From Bombardia bombarda (taxonomy: Eukaryota; Ascomycota; Sordariomycetes; Sordariales; Lasiosphaeriaceae), in contig JAULSR010000004.1 in the NCBI GenBank assembly GCA_030512295.1, positions 2,480,001 to 2,544,000 on the forward strand: a stretch of DNA of 64,000 nt. The letters are read 5' to 3'. This document shows positions 44,073 to 55,586 of the stretch, piece by piece; within the stretch, counting starts at the first letter, position 1, and each line of letters begins with the position of its first letter. The notes under the pieces were generated by a model. That model was not told where the DNA came from and ran no database searches. It saw nothing but the letters and a program-made list of their open reading frames with translations. Position numbers and translations under genes: made by a program.

Positions 44073-46245
44073 GGCGAAAGAATAATGTGAGAAGAAGGTG
44101 AATAAACTTTCTTGGTATCACAAAGATGTACGTGGCTGTTTTCAGGAGGGTGAACTGGCCTGACTTAAATCTTGAGACTGGAGCTGCTTTAGTCTTAAAA
44201 TGTAACAACTGACTTGTAGAAGACGCCGCGTCTACAGAGTGATTTCATCGTTTTCTCTGGGATGTCGGTCTAGACTTATCCTCCACGCGCCCCGCCTGTC
44301 CTAGAATACCCCACGTCCCAAGACCGAGAAGTCGGGCATGGTAATTCTTCGGCAAGCAAACATGACAGCGCCAGTATTCCGTGATTGATAGGGTTTACCG
44401 CTTGAATCGCCGATCAGTGCTCTTGCATATCGAATCTAACGCCCCGATTCGGACATATGGTATGTTGGTACTACACCATTCTGACAGAGAGGGCAATATG
44501 ATAGCTGTAGGAGTGAAGGATATCTCTTTCTTTCGTCTCCACTTAATGAGCCCGACAAGTTGGCTCCACATGCTGTGTGATATCGGATTTCCGGCTCAAA
44601 TAGTATATTTGGTATCTCTCACAGCTCTTGTAAGCTGATGAGCATTTGAACATACCGAACACTGCAGCAACGTCGGCGATACATTGAAAGATGTGTTGTT
44701 TTCTCATTCCCGGGGGACCGCCCATAAGCGGCTCTATGCGTACCAGCTGGCCGCTATTCGGTCTTTCTTCTCGGTGTACATGGCTCTGGACTGGAGAGTA
44801 GGTATGTTGAGCAAGAGGTTGTTTGCCTATCAGAGGATCGTGATCGGTACTAAGCTGCATACGCCAGTGTCTTCTCCAGTTACACATCGGGGTTTGGCCT
44901 CGTTGATCGGAAATTCATCGGGCCCAGCGCTCTCGTGATGCTTCCGACGCACATAATGCCAAGACTCGGATAAGGCCGTCAACTGCTCGTATCCAGAAAA
45001 ATATTCAAGCCTTAATCAATAGCTCTTCTTTGTCGATTGCACATGTACCATCTCGGCCATTACCACTATGGGAATGCACAATGCAAGCTCATGTTTGCTT
45101 TTTATCACCCTGCTTCACAGCGTCAGGTTTGCCAATCTCGAGTCGCACGTGGCGTAATTGATCCCCCAAATCCCAACAGAGCAGCGACAGGTGACGGGAG
45201 TAGCTGGCTATTAGTATATGACGAAAAAGATATTTGCCCAGATTAAATGATAGCGCCTATCGCGGCAGGCGGCTTCTGCAACCGGCGGTCGCCAAGATCC
45301 AGTAAGCTGCTGACGATGTAATACCATTACCAGTGCGGAGCGGTGTATCGGTAATACAGTAAGCCGGTGCTCACGCTTGTTGCGTCAATAGTGTTTGTTA
45401 GGGAAACAGTCGACTTGGTTGAGGAAATGGCCGCCTATTCCTCCTTCATTATCTTATGCATATGCTACCATGGGCATGAAATATTTTGATGGTCTTGCAT
45501 CATAGCTCTTGGCTCATCTGATAGCATGTTGAATCACCCAAGATAGACGCCGAGCATGAAGACTACAGATTAGTGGGGCGTAGGGAGAGATGTGAAACCT
45601 ATCACCACTGACATGCAGGAAGATGTCGTCGACATCGGCAGGGCATGGCATCTCCATGCGGATTGTCTCCGTTTTGAGTGATTTGACTCGACCATAGCCA
45701 ACCAAAGATAATCTTGGAGTGTGTGTGGCCCACACCCTCAGCAGAGCCTCCCATCAGGAGAGAACCATGGATCTTTAATCCCCATACCCCACACCCCCTT
45801 CCGGTGTGCCGAATCAGAACTCTTTCTATCTCGGTCTTTTCATACCACTCAGATATGGGTGTCAGATAAAACCTGAGAACCAATGTCATACTTCTGGAGA
45901 CCGGCATGAAGGGGGATGACAGAATGCTCGAAGAATCGAGCCAAGAAGAGTCAAAACTGCGTTGCTCTTGTCGTCAGCCCTGCGTAGTGCTGCAAGTAGT
46001 GGCAAAATTACCGGTTTTCTCATCCAACGCCTTCCAAAGCTACGATTGGTTGAAGTCTGTGATAGTGATGCGCACTCAACCAAAGGGTTTTGACAATGAC
46101 TCGCAGTATACCTTTCTCACGTCTTTCCTCAATTACCTAGACACACAGCGTTAGGACCAAATGTAAGTCCCTTGCAGAAGATGAGCCAATCAATTCAGGG
46201 TGAGGAGCTATCTATTTTGTGATCAGGAAACTCACTTCATCGTGC
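44073..46245. other. Intergenic, 2.2 kb
   Basis: Promoter side of the synthetase. No supported ORF, repeat or RNA gene. Confidence 0.5.
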
Positions 46246-47485
46246 TCATCGTGCCAAATCGCTTCCTGCATCTATACCCTTTGGCAGATTTAAGGCGTCA
46301 ACCTGCTCTGTAATATCGACCATCGGGAACGTCGTTCTGTTTCCCGCCAAAGTGCCAGGCACCATTGAGTCCCCAAACCACTCGTTGACGATATACAGGC
46401 TATTCCCAATCTGCACTGTCGAGACAACCGAAGCCCCCGCTGGTAGGGTAGGCGAATTAGGCACAAGGCCCAGGTACTCTGCTGTCTTCCAGTCGGCGTT
46501 GCGAGACCTCAGCACGGCTACACCACGAGCGTGGAGTGCCACCAGCATGATTCGACCGGAATACTTAATTGGCAATCGAATTGAGTCGCCGCCTTCAAAT
46601 ATCTGGTCGGGTTGAATGGGAACTAGGGTAGGCGTTCCTCGCTTTGACTTTGCGTCGAAGCGGAAGAGTTTGCCCACGCCACTGTCTAGCACGACAATGG
46701 TGCTGCTGTGAGAGACAATGCCTGAGTACCCGCGCGCAGTTTGGTTAATGGTGGCTGGGAGATACCATGGTATGACCGCCTGTCCCTTCGGGTCTACCTT
46801 CATGATAGAAGAAGGGTATGTGCCGCAGAAAAAGGTGTTTCCGTCGGGGTCGTGTGCAATGTCGTTGAAGCCGCCGTAGATGCCCTTGCTGACAGCTGTG
46901 ATGTTCAGGCGCCATATAAACATTTGGGTGCGAGGGTCGAACTTTTCGATGAAGTTGTCGCCGGTGATGTTGGCGCCGTCGGTGTTGAATGCATTTCCTT
47001 GGCCGACAATGACAGAGGCGAGGCCTGTGTAGGGGTCCCACGCGACCCCGCCGACGTGGAAGTCGGGATTGAGAGTGACGCCCGGGAAGTTGATTACGGT
47101 CAGTTTGTCTTTGTACGGGTTGTAGACGCCTAAGCTCGCGTTGAATAATATGCTGAAGGTTGTTAGATGGCAGTCACGATACATTGGCAAGTCAGATTCA
47201 GAAATCGGAATGTGCGTACCCGATGTAAACCTGACAAAGCTTGCCGTCCCAGTCCATGTTCTCGGGGTACAATTGGTAGGCATTGATGGCAAATGTGCGA
47301 TTGTCAAATGTCGGGCACGATTTGGGGGACGGAGATTGGGAAGGGAAGAGGATTGCATCTTGCTGCTGGTCCTCGTTGGCGACGGAGTTGTCGATGTTTT
47401 GGTGGATGACACCGGCTGGAACTCCACGGCTGTGTGCAACCATAGCTATGAGAACAACTATACAAAGACGGATAACCGACAACAT
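46246..47485 (-). CDS. Secreted SMP-30/Tri14-like beta-propeller protein
   Basis: Exons 47485-47220 and 47152-46246, 390 aa. The intron is GTACGC...TTCAG with a CATCTAAC branch. The signal peptide is MLSVIRLCIVVLIAMVAHSRG. Downstream are FAINAYQLYPENMDWDGKLC, HVGGVAWDPYTGLASVIVGQ, GGFNDIAHDPDGNTFFCGTY and YSGIVSHSSTIVVLDSG, repeated strand-like blades of an SMP-30/gluconolactonase-type propeller. The pattern resembles Tri14-like proteins encoded in or near fungal metabolite clusters; that family assignment is from memory and moderate. Members have no firmly proven reaction. The signal peptide, sequons (NRT, NAS, NIT, NQT) and the setting suggest an extracellular accessory of the metabolite locus. 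Confidence 0.7.
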
Positions 47486-48458
47486 AGCTTCGGCGTGGAT
47501 TCTCTAACATGTGAGCATGTGAGTCTCGTCAGGTTAGTCAGAATTTGGTCTGGTCTCGAGACAGGATGGATTTTAGAGAGAGGGACGAGCTCGCCATGAG
47601 GGGAAGGAGGGGCAACGCTGACGGGGAAATTTTCCTTCCCGCCTTACTTGCCAATCGAGCGCTTTTATTTTTTTTCATATGCGGGAAGGAACTGCCTAGC
47701 AGACGGGTCGTAGATTAATTGCCGTGGGCACGGAAGGCGCGATGGAAGGTCATCTCATGGTTCAGTGCTTGAAGCCGCACTATTAGGTCCAGCGGCTCTC
47801 AATCGGCTTGCAGTTATTGTTGTTCGCCATGGAAAAAGGTAGCAACGGGGCTCCGCGATGCATGAGATCCAAACCTACCTTGGCATTGTATTAATTATCT
47901 TCACCCTGGCGAGACCACCGAGACTGACATAAGCATTTTCTTTTTTCTTTTTCCAGAGACATATACAAGAATTTGAAAGAGCCTAGCAATTGTCAGATTA
48001 CTAGTCTAGCTGTTAGAAGACGACTTTCAACGGCTTACGCCCTAGCTCATGATGCATTATACATGAATCATGACGATAGAAATTCACGTCACACCAGAAC
48101 ATATGTTGTCAATGAACCCCTATTCACCTTAAACATACAAGGGTATCTCTTGGCGGCTACTAGTAACAGTTAGGTAGTCTTCTTCTTTGTCCGCCGAATC
48201 TCCTTATCCCCGGAATCTCCTATCCCCGGAATCTCCTTATCCCCGGAATCTCCATTATCAAGTCGTCGTTTATTCAGCAGCATCCCTGGTCCGTCGGACC
48301 AATAGTCGGCCGACCACTTATACCAAAGCATTAAAAGTCGAACATCACGACTTCATTATTCTACTTAACTCCTTTCTACATCATTATCTCCATCAATTTA
48401 CTTCGTTCCAAACATCTCTCCTAGCTCAATACTTCATACAAAATCCCAACACCTCAAC
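47486..48458. other. Intergenic, divergent promoters
   Basis: Shared upstream region of the propeller and SDR genes. It contains the 16/17-bp tandem repeat at 48193-48258. No ORF supported. Confidence 0.5.
48193..48258. repeat. 16/17-bp tandem repeat, about 3.5 copies
   Basis: The unit CGGAATCTCCTTATCCC, with one copy short by one base, lies about 200 bp upstream of the SDR start. Confidence 0.85.
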
Positions 48459-49400
48459 ATGTCCCCACAACAGTCCTCATCTCAGGCGCCAACCGCGGCC
48501 TCGGCAAAGGCCTCCTCGCAATCTACCTCGCCCGCCCCAACCACGTCGTCATCGCCGCCAACCGCAACCCCGACCATCCCACCTCCAAAGCCCTCTTCGA
48601 CCTCCCCACGGGCGAGGGCAGCAAGCTGATCGTGGTCAAGGTCGACTCGGGCGTCGAGACGGACCCCTTTGACGCCGTCAACGAGCTGGAGAAGCAAGGA
48701 GTTGAGCATCTAGATCTGGTGGTTGCCAATGCCGGCGTGGCCGCGGCTTTCCCGCCGGTGCTCGAGGTCAAGAGGAGTGATCTGAAGCTGCACATGGAGG
48801 CAAATGTGTATGGCACCGTGAGTCTGTATCAGGCGACGGCGGGGCTGTTGCGCAAGGGGACGAATCCGCGGTGGGTTACGGTGGGGAGTTCGGCTGGCTT
48901 TATTGTGGTGAGTTCTGTCTTTTCTTTTCTCTCTCTGGTTTGTTTTAGGTTGCGGATTTTGATGTTTGATGCTGACTGACTGGTTGTAGTGAGTGAAACT
49001 GGATATGGACAGGATGTAGAAAGAAAACTCACTCTTTGACCAGGAACCAGCTTCCCGTCCCCAATGCCGCCTATGGGCCGGCTAAGGTGGCCGCGCACTG
49101 GCTGACCAAGAGGATCGACGCTGAAGAGGAGAAGATTGCCGCCTTTGTGATGCATCCTGGGTGAGTTCCACTCTCTGCATCCAATGTGATAATGTGATCC
49201 CGTCCTGATTCGTCATATTTCTATGCAGCTGGGTGCAGACGGAAATGGGCAACGCAAGCGCCGTAATGATCGGCTACGGGCAGGCGCCAGAGACGATTGA
49301 TGACTCGGTCAATGGGCAGGTAAAGGTGTTCGATGCAGCGACCAAGGAGACGCATGGCGGGAAGATGTGGGATTTCCATGGTGAGCTGCAGGTGTGGTAA
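48459..49400 (+). CDS. Short-chain dehydrogenase/reductase, start frameshifted
   Basis: Exons 48459-48907, 49051-49160 and 49229-49400. The ATG at 48459 is out of frame with the body by one base. Adding one C to the CCCC at 48463-48466 gives MSPTTVLISGANRGLGKGLL and a 243-aa protein with correct splice phases. The nucleotide-binding motif is SGANRGLG, the NAG motif is VVANAGVA, the catalytic Ser is in VGSSAGF and the YxxxK pair is in AAYGPAKVA. This is the classical SDR set, using NAD(P)(H). HPGWVQTEMGN near the end is typical of the family. Substrate unknown. It may act in the same pathway as the neighbouring MDR reductase and synthetase, which is inference from position. Confidence 0.82.
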
Positions 49401-49944
49401 TCTCAGAGGATGTGGAAGAAGTGCTGGAAGTGTGTGGTAGGACGTGTAGAGGAGTTGAGGGTTTGTAGGTCGGAGATTTACGGGATTTAGATAGGGAGTG
49501 TTAAAATTGAAATTTTGGAAGGTGGGTAAGTTACCGCAGACACTGGAGTCGTTGACGGTACCTGGTCAGTGCTGTTCAGGAGTTGGAAGGCGCGATGGTC
49601 AAAAAAGTCAGTATCGCCAGACTTGAACTTTGTTGGTGAAATCCATGAAGGGCGGCGGGGTGCATCCCTTTGCGCCGCCCAATTATCGCAGTGCATTCGT
49701 CAAATGGACCTACCGCATGCGGCCATTACAAATGCAAGCCAAAAATGATGCGATGAGGAGGTCGCGCTCCGTGTTACAAATCGCAACGGTCGCACAACTC
49801 CAACCACGCCATATTCGCCACTACTTTTTACCAAGGTTGAAGTCCATTTAACATCAACGCCATACGATTATCCCCCATCTCAATCAATCTCATATCATCA
49901 CCAACATCACCACCGCATCACCAACCATTACAACAACCACAAAA
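49401..49944. other. Intergenic
   Basis: 3' region of the SDR gene and promoter of the MDR gene. The 80 bp before the ATG are rich in ATCACC-type repeats. No ORF supported. Confidence 0.5.
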
Positions 49945-51046
49945 ATGGGCTCCTACCTCTCCTCTACTACCACCCCCAAAACCCACCGCGCCCTCGAAGT
50001 AACCCGCCTCGCCGCCCCCCTCTCCCTCACCACCGCCCGCCCAACGCCCACCCCTCGCCCACCCAGCTCCTTATCAAGCTCACCGCCGCCTCGCTCAACC
50101 CCTTTGACCAAAAGTGCCGCGACCTCGGCTTACTCATCGCCGACCGCCTGCCCGCCGTCCTCGGCGGCGACATCGTCGGCACCGTCGTCGCCGTCGGCTC
50201 TGACATCCCCGCCTCCTCCGGCTTCGCCGTCGGCACCCGCGTCGTCAGCCAGGCGACCGGCACGCCCACGTCTGCACAGAACGGGCTGCAGGAGTACGCG
50301 CTCGCCGACTGGCCGTTTGCTGTGGGCAAGGTGCCGGATGGGGTGAGCGACGAGGCGGCGGCGACGCTGCCGACTGCGATTGTGGCGAGTCTGGTGGGGA
50401 TATTCGATGCGTTGGGGATTCCTGCGCCTTGGATAGAGGATGGGGAGGCGGAGGCGGAGGCGGAGGCGGAGGCGGGGTTTGATTATGAGGGGACGACGCT
50501 GTTGGTTATTGGCGGGGGTCGAACTGTGGAAGACATGCTGCGCAGCTGGCGCGGCTGGCGGGGTTGGGGAGGATTGTGGTTGTGGGCGGGGATGAGGAAG
50601 AGCTGAAGGGGCTGGGGGCGACGCATGTGCTGGATAGGTTTGGAGGGGACGAGGCAGTGCTGGGAAGGATCAGGGAGGTGGTGGGCGACGAGCTGGTGTA
50701 TGCGTTTGACACGGTGAATTACCCGGCGGGGCAGGTGCTGGCGCTGAATGCGCTGTCGGGGAAGAAGAAGGGGAGGCTGGCGCGGTTGTTGAGTGGGAAG
50801 GTGGATGGGGACAAGGTGGTGGGGAAGGAGAAGGGATGGGAGCTGAAGGATGTGTTTGGGAGTTCGCATGCGCATGTCGAGCTGGCCAAGGGGTTCTGGG
50901 AGAGGCTGCCCGGGTGGTTGGAGGGGGGAGAGATCAAGACGTTGGGGTATGTGGTGAAGGAGGGATTGGATGCTGAGGTTGTGAGTGGGGTGTTGGATGC
51001 GTATAGGGATGGGGAGAGGGTGCCGAAGACGGTGGTGAGATTTTAG
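49945..51046 (+). CDS. MDR-family zinc-type oxidoreductase (quinone/enoyl reductase-like), two frameshifts
   Basis: Three frames give one 367-aa protein when a C4 run near 50052 gains one C (PTPSPTQLLIKLTAASLNPF) and a G5 run near 50515 gains one G (VIGGGSNCGRHAAQLARLAG). The first section is the GroES-like domain (SLNPFDQKCRD, PAVLGGDIVGTVVAVGSDI, the GxDxxGxV turn). The second is the Rossmann domain (LLVIGGGSNCGR, GRIVVVGG, GATHVLDRF). Typical zinc ligands are not evident, as in ToxD/enoyl-reductase-like members that use NADPH without zinc. An EAEAEAEA run (about 50448-50475) is encoded by a GGCGGA repeat. It could be a reductase of the metabolite locus, in the way TdiC partners TdiA, but this is inference. 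Confidence 0.8.
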
Positions 51047-51657
51047 GGGTGGTAAGTGGAGTCTAGTTTGCGTCGTTGCAGTTTTATTCCATGGTGTTAT
51101 AGTTGTGGTTATGGACTGTTGAATGGGGATATCTTTCCCTTGTTTTGTCTTTCTTTGAGACTGTAGCCGGGATGATGTTCTTTTGTGGAGTATTTAACAT
51201 TGCGGATGGTTCACAGACAACACACAACGGATTTATTGAAGACAACAGTTATGATTGTTCCAGTCTGCACCAGACATGTGTACACCAAATCCGGGTCACC
51301 TCTTCGTGTGACGCCATCAGCCCCCAAGGACAGAAGCAAGATGCCACTGCCGTCCGCACCCCGGACCCAGACGGGTATCGCGGCTCTACCCCGGATCATG
51401 TGCCATCAAGAAGGCGCTTTCTAGCTGCTTGTCCCGTGTGTCATCTATTCTGGTTATGGTGAGTATCACCCGAGTGGTTATGGCATTTTACCCGCCCCGG
51501 ACCCATGTACCCCAGATGTGGGACCACTATACTCTCTCTCGTGGTCACAGGGAGTCGAACGCATATATGGGTGTGGCCTGCTCTTTTCATGACTGGGATT
51601 CTGTCTGGTTTCCTGGGTTGCGCATCTATCAAACCGACAGCCAAAGACAAAGCCATA
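51047..51657. other. Intergenic
   Basis: No gene supported. Upstream of the AA9 start an open frame (51505 onward) is only leader sequence in frame with the ATG. Confidence 0.5.
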
Positions 51658-52477
51658 ATGCTGCTCACAACGTCTCTCCTCGCCCTGGCGACGGCCGCCC
51701 AAGCTGCGCCGCATTGTGAGTCAACACTCAACACTCCCCCTTTCATCGGCCCTGGCTCTCTCCTAGACACACCACTGACAAGCCCAGATGTCTTTGGCCA
51801 TATCGCCGGCACCGCAGACTGGCAAGTGGTGCGCATGACGGCCAACCACTACAGCAACGGGCCCGTGCAAGACGTCAATTCGGAGGCCATCCGCTGCTTC
51901 CAGGAAACCCCCGGCGGCGGTGGCAAGACGTCGACATACAAAGCCAAAGCGGGCGGCAGCATCAGCTGGTCTGCCAACCCAAACATCTACCATCCCGGCG
52001 CCCTCTCCGCATACATGGCCAAGGCACCTGCAGGCCAAACCGCCACAACCTTTGATGGTGCCGGTCCTGTCTGGTTCAAGGTATACCAGGACATGCCGAC
52101 CTCGTCTGGAGGTAACATGAACTGGCCTTCGATGAGTACGCCCCCCATTGTGATTTCCATTAGGTTGATGCAGCTGACAGTGGCAAAAAGACAAAGCATC
52201 AGTCGACTTCAAGATCCCGCAGTGCATCGAAGACGGCGAGTATCTCTTCCGCATCGAGCATGTGGCGCTGCACTCGGCGGCCAAAGAGAATGGCGCCCAG
52301 TTCTACATCTCATGCGCGCAGCTGAGCGTCTCGGGCGGCAGCGGAAGCAAGAAGCCCACCGACCTCGTCTCGTTCCCAGGCGCGTACAAGTCGACGGATC
52401 CTGGCTTGATGCTGAACATTTACAGCAATGGTGGCAAGACGTATACCCCCGCTGGACCGCCTGTGTTCAAGTGTTGA
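51658..52477 (+). CDS. AA9 lytic polysaccharide monooxygenase
   Basis: Exons 51658-51715, 51788-52135 and 52191-52477, 230 aa. The first intron splits the codon after His19 (CAT-T/AT) and the second is 55 nt with a GCTGAC branch. The leader MLLTTSLLALATAAQAAP is followed by HYVFGHIAG; the His after the leader would be the N-terminal copper-brace ligand if cleavage occurs before it. A second ligand candidate is the His in EHVALHSA. ENGAQFYISCAQLSV and PGAYKSTDPGLMLNIY are typical AA9 segments, and Cys pairs are present. It cleaves cellulose or related glucans oxidatively outside the cell. No carbohydrate-binding module is attached. Confidence 0.92.
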
Positions 52478-52895
52478 TTGAGATGGTTATGCGTGGTAGT
52501 TCGGGATCGAGACTGGAGTCGGCATCGCGATCGGTGATGTTTCGGGAGGTGATGTTTCGGGAGGTGATGTTTCGGGAGGTGATGTTTCGGGAGGTGATGT
52601 AGTTGAGGGTTGTGGGCATGCATGCAGATTAGTGATTGAAAGCCATTGTTTTTCCGCAGAGGGGTTAAAAGGGGCAGACTGTTTAGTCTAGACTCTAGTG
52701 GTCAATGAGCATTGTCCCTGATCGCTGCATCAATAGGGAGTATTCTTGCGTGTGATTGGTCAATGGGCAGCTCCACTGGTCTATGACGACGATAATCGTT
52801 CACTGAAGCAGGAATGGAAAGGACTATGTAAAGCACCATGAGCTCCCTAATTTTTCAACACAGATTCCTTAACCATCTTCACCTAGCCACCTAAA
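52478..52895. other. Intergenic, AA9 to MBL gene
   Basis: Holds the 15-bp repeat just after the AA9 stop and the promoter of the next gene. Nothing else seen. Confidence 0.5.
52533..52600. repeat. 15-bp tandem repeat, about 4.5 copies
   Basis: The unit GGTGATGTTTCGGGA is repeated four times perfectly plus a partial copy, starting 55 bp after the AA9 stop codon, probably inside its 3' UTR. Confidence 0.95.
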
Positions 52896-53996
52896 ATGGA
52901 CACAGCCAACACACCGCCCGATGCTCCCCCCAAATACCAGCTCGAGCTCAACCCCCTCAAGCGCATCCCCCTCCTCAAAGCCCACGCCCACGCCCACGCC
53001 CACCCACCCCCCAAACCCCCAACCCATCTCCCCGTCGCCAAAAAATCCCACACCCACCCAAGCGATACATCAACATCCGCCCACCCCCCAAACACAAACA
53101 AAAAAACCAGCGCAAGCCTCTACTTCATCGGCACCGCCACCACCGTCCTCGAATGGCGCGGCATCCGCATCCTCACCGACCCCAACTTCCTGCACGCCGG
53201 CGACCACGTCCACCTCGGCCCGGGCGTTACGGCCAAACGCCTGACCAACCCAGCCGTCGACCTCGACGCCCTCCCGCCGCTCGACTGCATCCTGCTGTCG
53301 CACTACCACGCCGACCACTTTGACCAGCTCGTCGAGGCGTCGCTGAATCGGCAGTTCCCCATCATCAGCACGCCGCATGCGAAGAAGGAGCTCACAAACA
53401 AGCCAGATGCGTTCCAAGCAGTGTATGACTTGGATTTCTTTGAGAGCATGATGTTGCCTGTTGTGCTTCCGCCCGGGGTGGAAGGGATGGCGGGGAAGCC
53501 GGTGGTCAAGGTCACGGGTATGCCGGGGAAGCACGTCCCGCCTGGGATTCTGTCCATGGCGAATGATGTCGCGGGCGCGGTCCCGCCTACCAATGGCTGG
53601 ATGCTCGAGCTGGGGTCTGTGGCGGAGGGAGGAGCGGCGCCGGGGGAGGTGGAGACGGGGTGTCGTATCTACATTTCGGGGGATACGCTGTTTGTGGATG
53701 AGCTGAAGGAGATTCCAAAGTGGCTAAAGAATGAGAAGATCGACTTGATGTTGGTGCATTTGGGGGGCACGACGATCCCGGGCCCGAGCTTGCCGTTGTT
53801 GATGGTTACGATGGATGCAAAGCAGGGGGTGCAGCTGATGCAGCTGATGGATCCCGAGGTGACAGTGCCGATTCACTTTGATGATTATGATGTGTTTCTG
53901 TCGCCGCTGGGGGACTTTAAGGAGGAGGTGGAGAAGGCGGGGTGGGGGAAGAGGGTTGTTTATCTGGATAGGGGGATGAGTATCGGTTTGCGGTGA
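52896..53996 (+). CDS. Metallo-beta-lactamase-fold hydrolase
   Basis: Intact single exon, 366 aa. The metal motif HxHxDH is SHYHADHFD (His136, His138, Asp140, His141). Further metal-ligand candidates are GKHVPPG, ISGDTLFVDE (Asp) and VPIHFDDYD (His). The core starts YFIGTATTVLEWRGIRILTD, as in the UlaG/NAPE-PLD-like branch of the superfamily. The first 70 residues are Pro/His/Lys-rich, including a HAHAHAH run, and look disordered. Intracellular, no signal peptide. The substrate is unknown; broad esterase, lactonase or phosphodiesterase chemistry is possible. Confidence 0.88.
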   Translation: MDTANTPPDAPPKYQLELNPLKRIPLLKAHAHAHAHPPPKPPTHLPVAKKSHTHPSDTSTSAHPPNTNKKTSASLYFIGTATTVLEWRGIRILTDPNFLHAGDHVHLGPGVTAKRLTNPAVDLDALPPLDCILLSHYHADHFDQLVEASLNRQFPIISTPHAKKELTNKPDAFQAVYDLDFFESMMLPVVLPPGVEGMAGKPVVKVTGMPGKHVPPGILSMANDVAGAVPPTNGWMLELGSVAEGGAAPGEVETGCRIYISGDTLFVDELKEIPKWLKNEKIDLMLVHLGGTTIPGPSLPLLMVTMDAKQGVQLMQLMDPEVTVPIHFDDYDVFLSPLGDFKEEVEKAGWGKRVVYLDRGMSIGLR

Positions 53997-54301
53997 GGGG
54001 GGAGTAATGCCAATGTGGTCAGGTAAGAGTGTGAACTTTGAATTGATGATGTTAGGCTCATTACTATGAATGTCGGTACGTAGTGGTTGTCGTTGGTGTT
54101 TGTACATACCAGGTGGTATTATATGGAAAATATCGGCTAGCTCGGACTTGCTAGGGTCGTTCTAAGGACGAGATTGGTCTAGTGAATTTGCAGTAGCACT
54201 ACATATAACGGACCAACATCCACTGGCTTGTGGATAGAAACCATACTGCAAACAAGAGCTCTCTAATCCCAATCCCGTAGCCTCAACCATCAACCATAAT
54301 A
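53997..54301. other. Short intergenic region
   Basis: No ORF or repeat recognised. Confidence 0.5.
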
Positions 54302-55213
54302 ATGGACACTCCGCAATCAGGCCAGCCGGATGAGCCTCCCTACCGCTCGTTCGAAGACCTTCAACGCGATGGCGTACGTGTCCTCTTCTCTCCCGCCGCC
54401 CAGCGCCTCTTCTGGCCCCTTGATGGCGTCTTTCCCGCCGCAATCTACGTCATGAAGACCCCCCGCAGTGCGGACGATCTAGAGCCATTCTTCCAACCAA
54501 ACGCCGCAGGTGACGGTAGTGGCATATGGCACGAGATCTCGCAGCTGCCCCTAACCGAACCAAAGGTCTCGTCCGTTGAGGCGTCAGTCCGCGACCTCGA
54601 ACAATGGGAGTATGATTGGATCGCGTGGCATAGCTGGCACAAAGATCACAACATGGAAGGCCAGCCCCAGTTCGGCCAGGAGTTTGTCACGTATGGAAAT
54701 CTTGATGATGACGTCCGGCCTTACGCAGATGACGCCAACGAGGAGGACGGCAGCTGGGAGGAGGACTCAGACACTGAGTTTCTTATCAGGTGCTGTGGAG
54801 AGGACAGACCACTTCGGAAGAGAGGGCAGAAGTTGGCGGTAACGCCTTCTGCAGGCAGCGAGTCCTTTGTCACGGTGCAGGACTATGTTAGCGGTAAGTA
54901 CACCACCTTCTTTCAAGACTAGAGTTAGCCGACTTTTTTAACAATGGTGTTAGCTGTTCATCCCTGGCTTATGAGCTTGCGCGGGGACATATTGAGTGCA
55001 AAGACGGTTGCACGTCCTCAGCAATATCCTGCGCCGGCGTCCATGAAATGGATGGTGAAGGCGGGGCTGGATAGGGGGCCGGAACCCATGATAGAGGAAA
55101 AGAAGTACTGGGTCCGGAAGCATGGCGGTGGCCAGCCTCGTGTTGTGTCTACTGCTGAGGCTACTTCAAACGCAAGGATTCTCGAAAGGATACGTGCAAT
55201 GAGGAACAGGTGA
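54302..55213 (+). CDS. Hypothetical protein
   Basis: Exons 54302-54893 and 54954-55213 (GTAAGT...GTTAG intron), 283 aa. I do not recognise a family. Tryptophan-rich segments, EQWEYDWIAWHSWHKDHN (about 100-117) and KYWVRKHGGGQPRVV near the end, suggest a folded domain. An acidic stretch (ANEEDGSWEEDSDTEF) lies in the middle and the C-terminus is basic and helical (ARILERIRAMRNR). No signal peptide or membrane helix, so probably nuclear or cytosolic. The ATG is preceded by TAATAATGG in acceptable context. Confidence 0.65.
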
Positions 55214-55586
55214 TTTAGTGGACAACTCTATTGTCTGGCCCATCATTATTAGTCTGATTCGAATAGAATGTGCGCAAATTTCATTTGGTTCTATGCAACG
55301 ATAAGGGAAAATCGGCGGGGTTGGGAAAATGGGTATTTATCTGGAATTCTAGATAGGGTGGATGAGATCATGAGTCCCGGCTTCTTGTTGGCGGAGGATG
55401 GCTCAGGTATCAGGGTTGTTGGCTTATGGTTGGAGATTTATATTTTATGGCAGTGATGCGAGAGCCAGGAATTCTGTTAAAATTGTCGAAGATACTTCTA
55501 AGACTTATATAACTTCTTCATCTGACAACTCTTCAACTGTTTCCTTCTCGTCCGAGTATCGTAACCTAGGCGGTAAGTTGAAGTCG
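55214..55586. other. Short intergenic region
   Basis: Convergent 3' ends of the hypothetical and ankyrin genes. Nothing recognised. Confidence 0.5.

Noticed and set aside
48187..48672. Frame of 161 aa starting in the 17-bp repeat upstream of the SDR
   Set aside because: It starts at a non-ATG codon in repeat DNA and overlaps the SDR coding region in a wrong frame.
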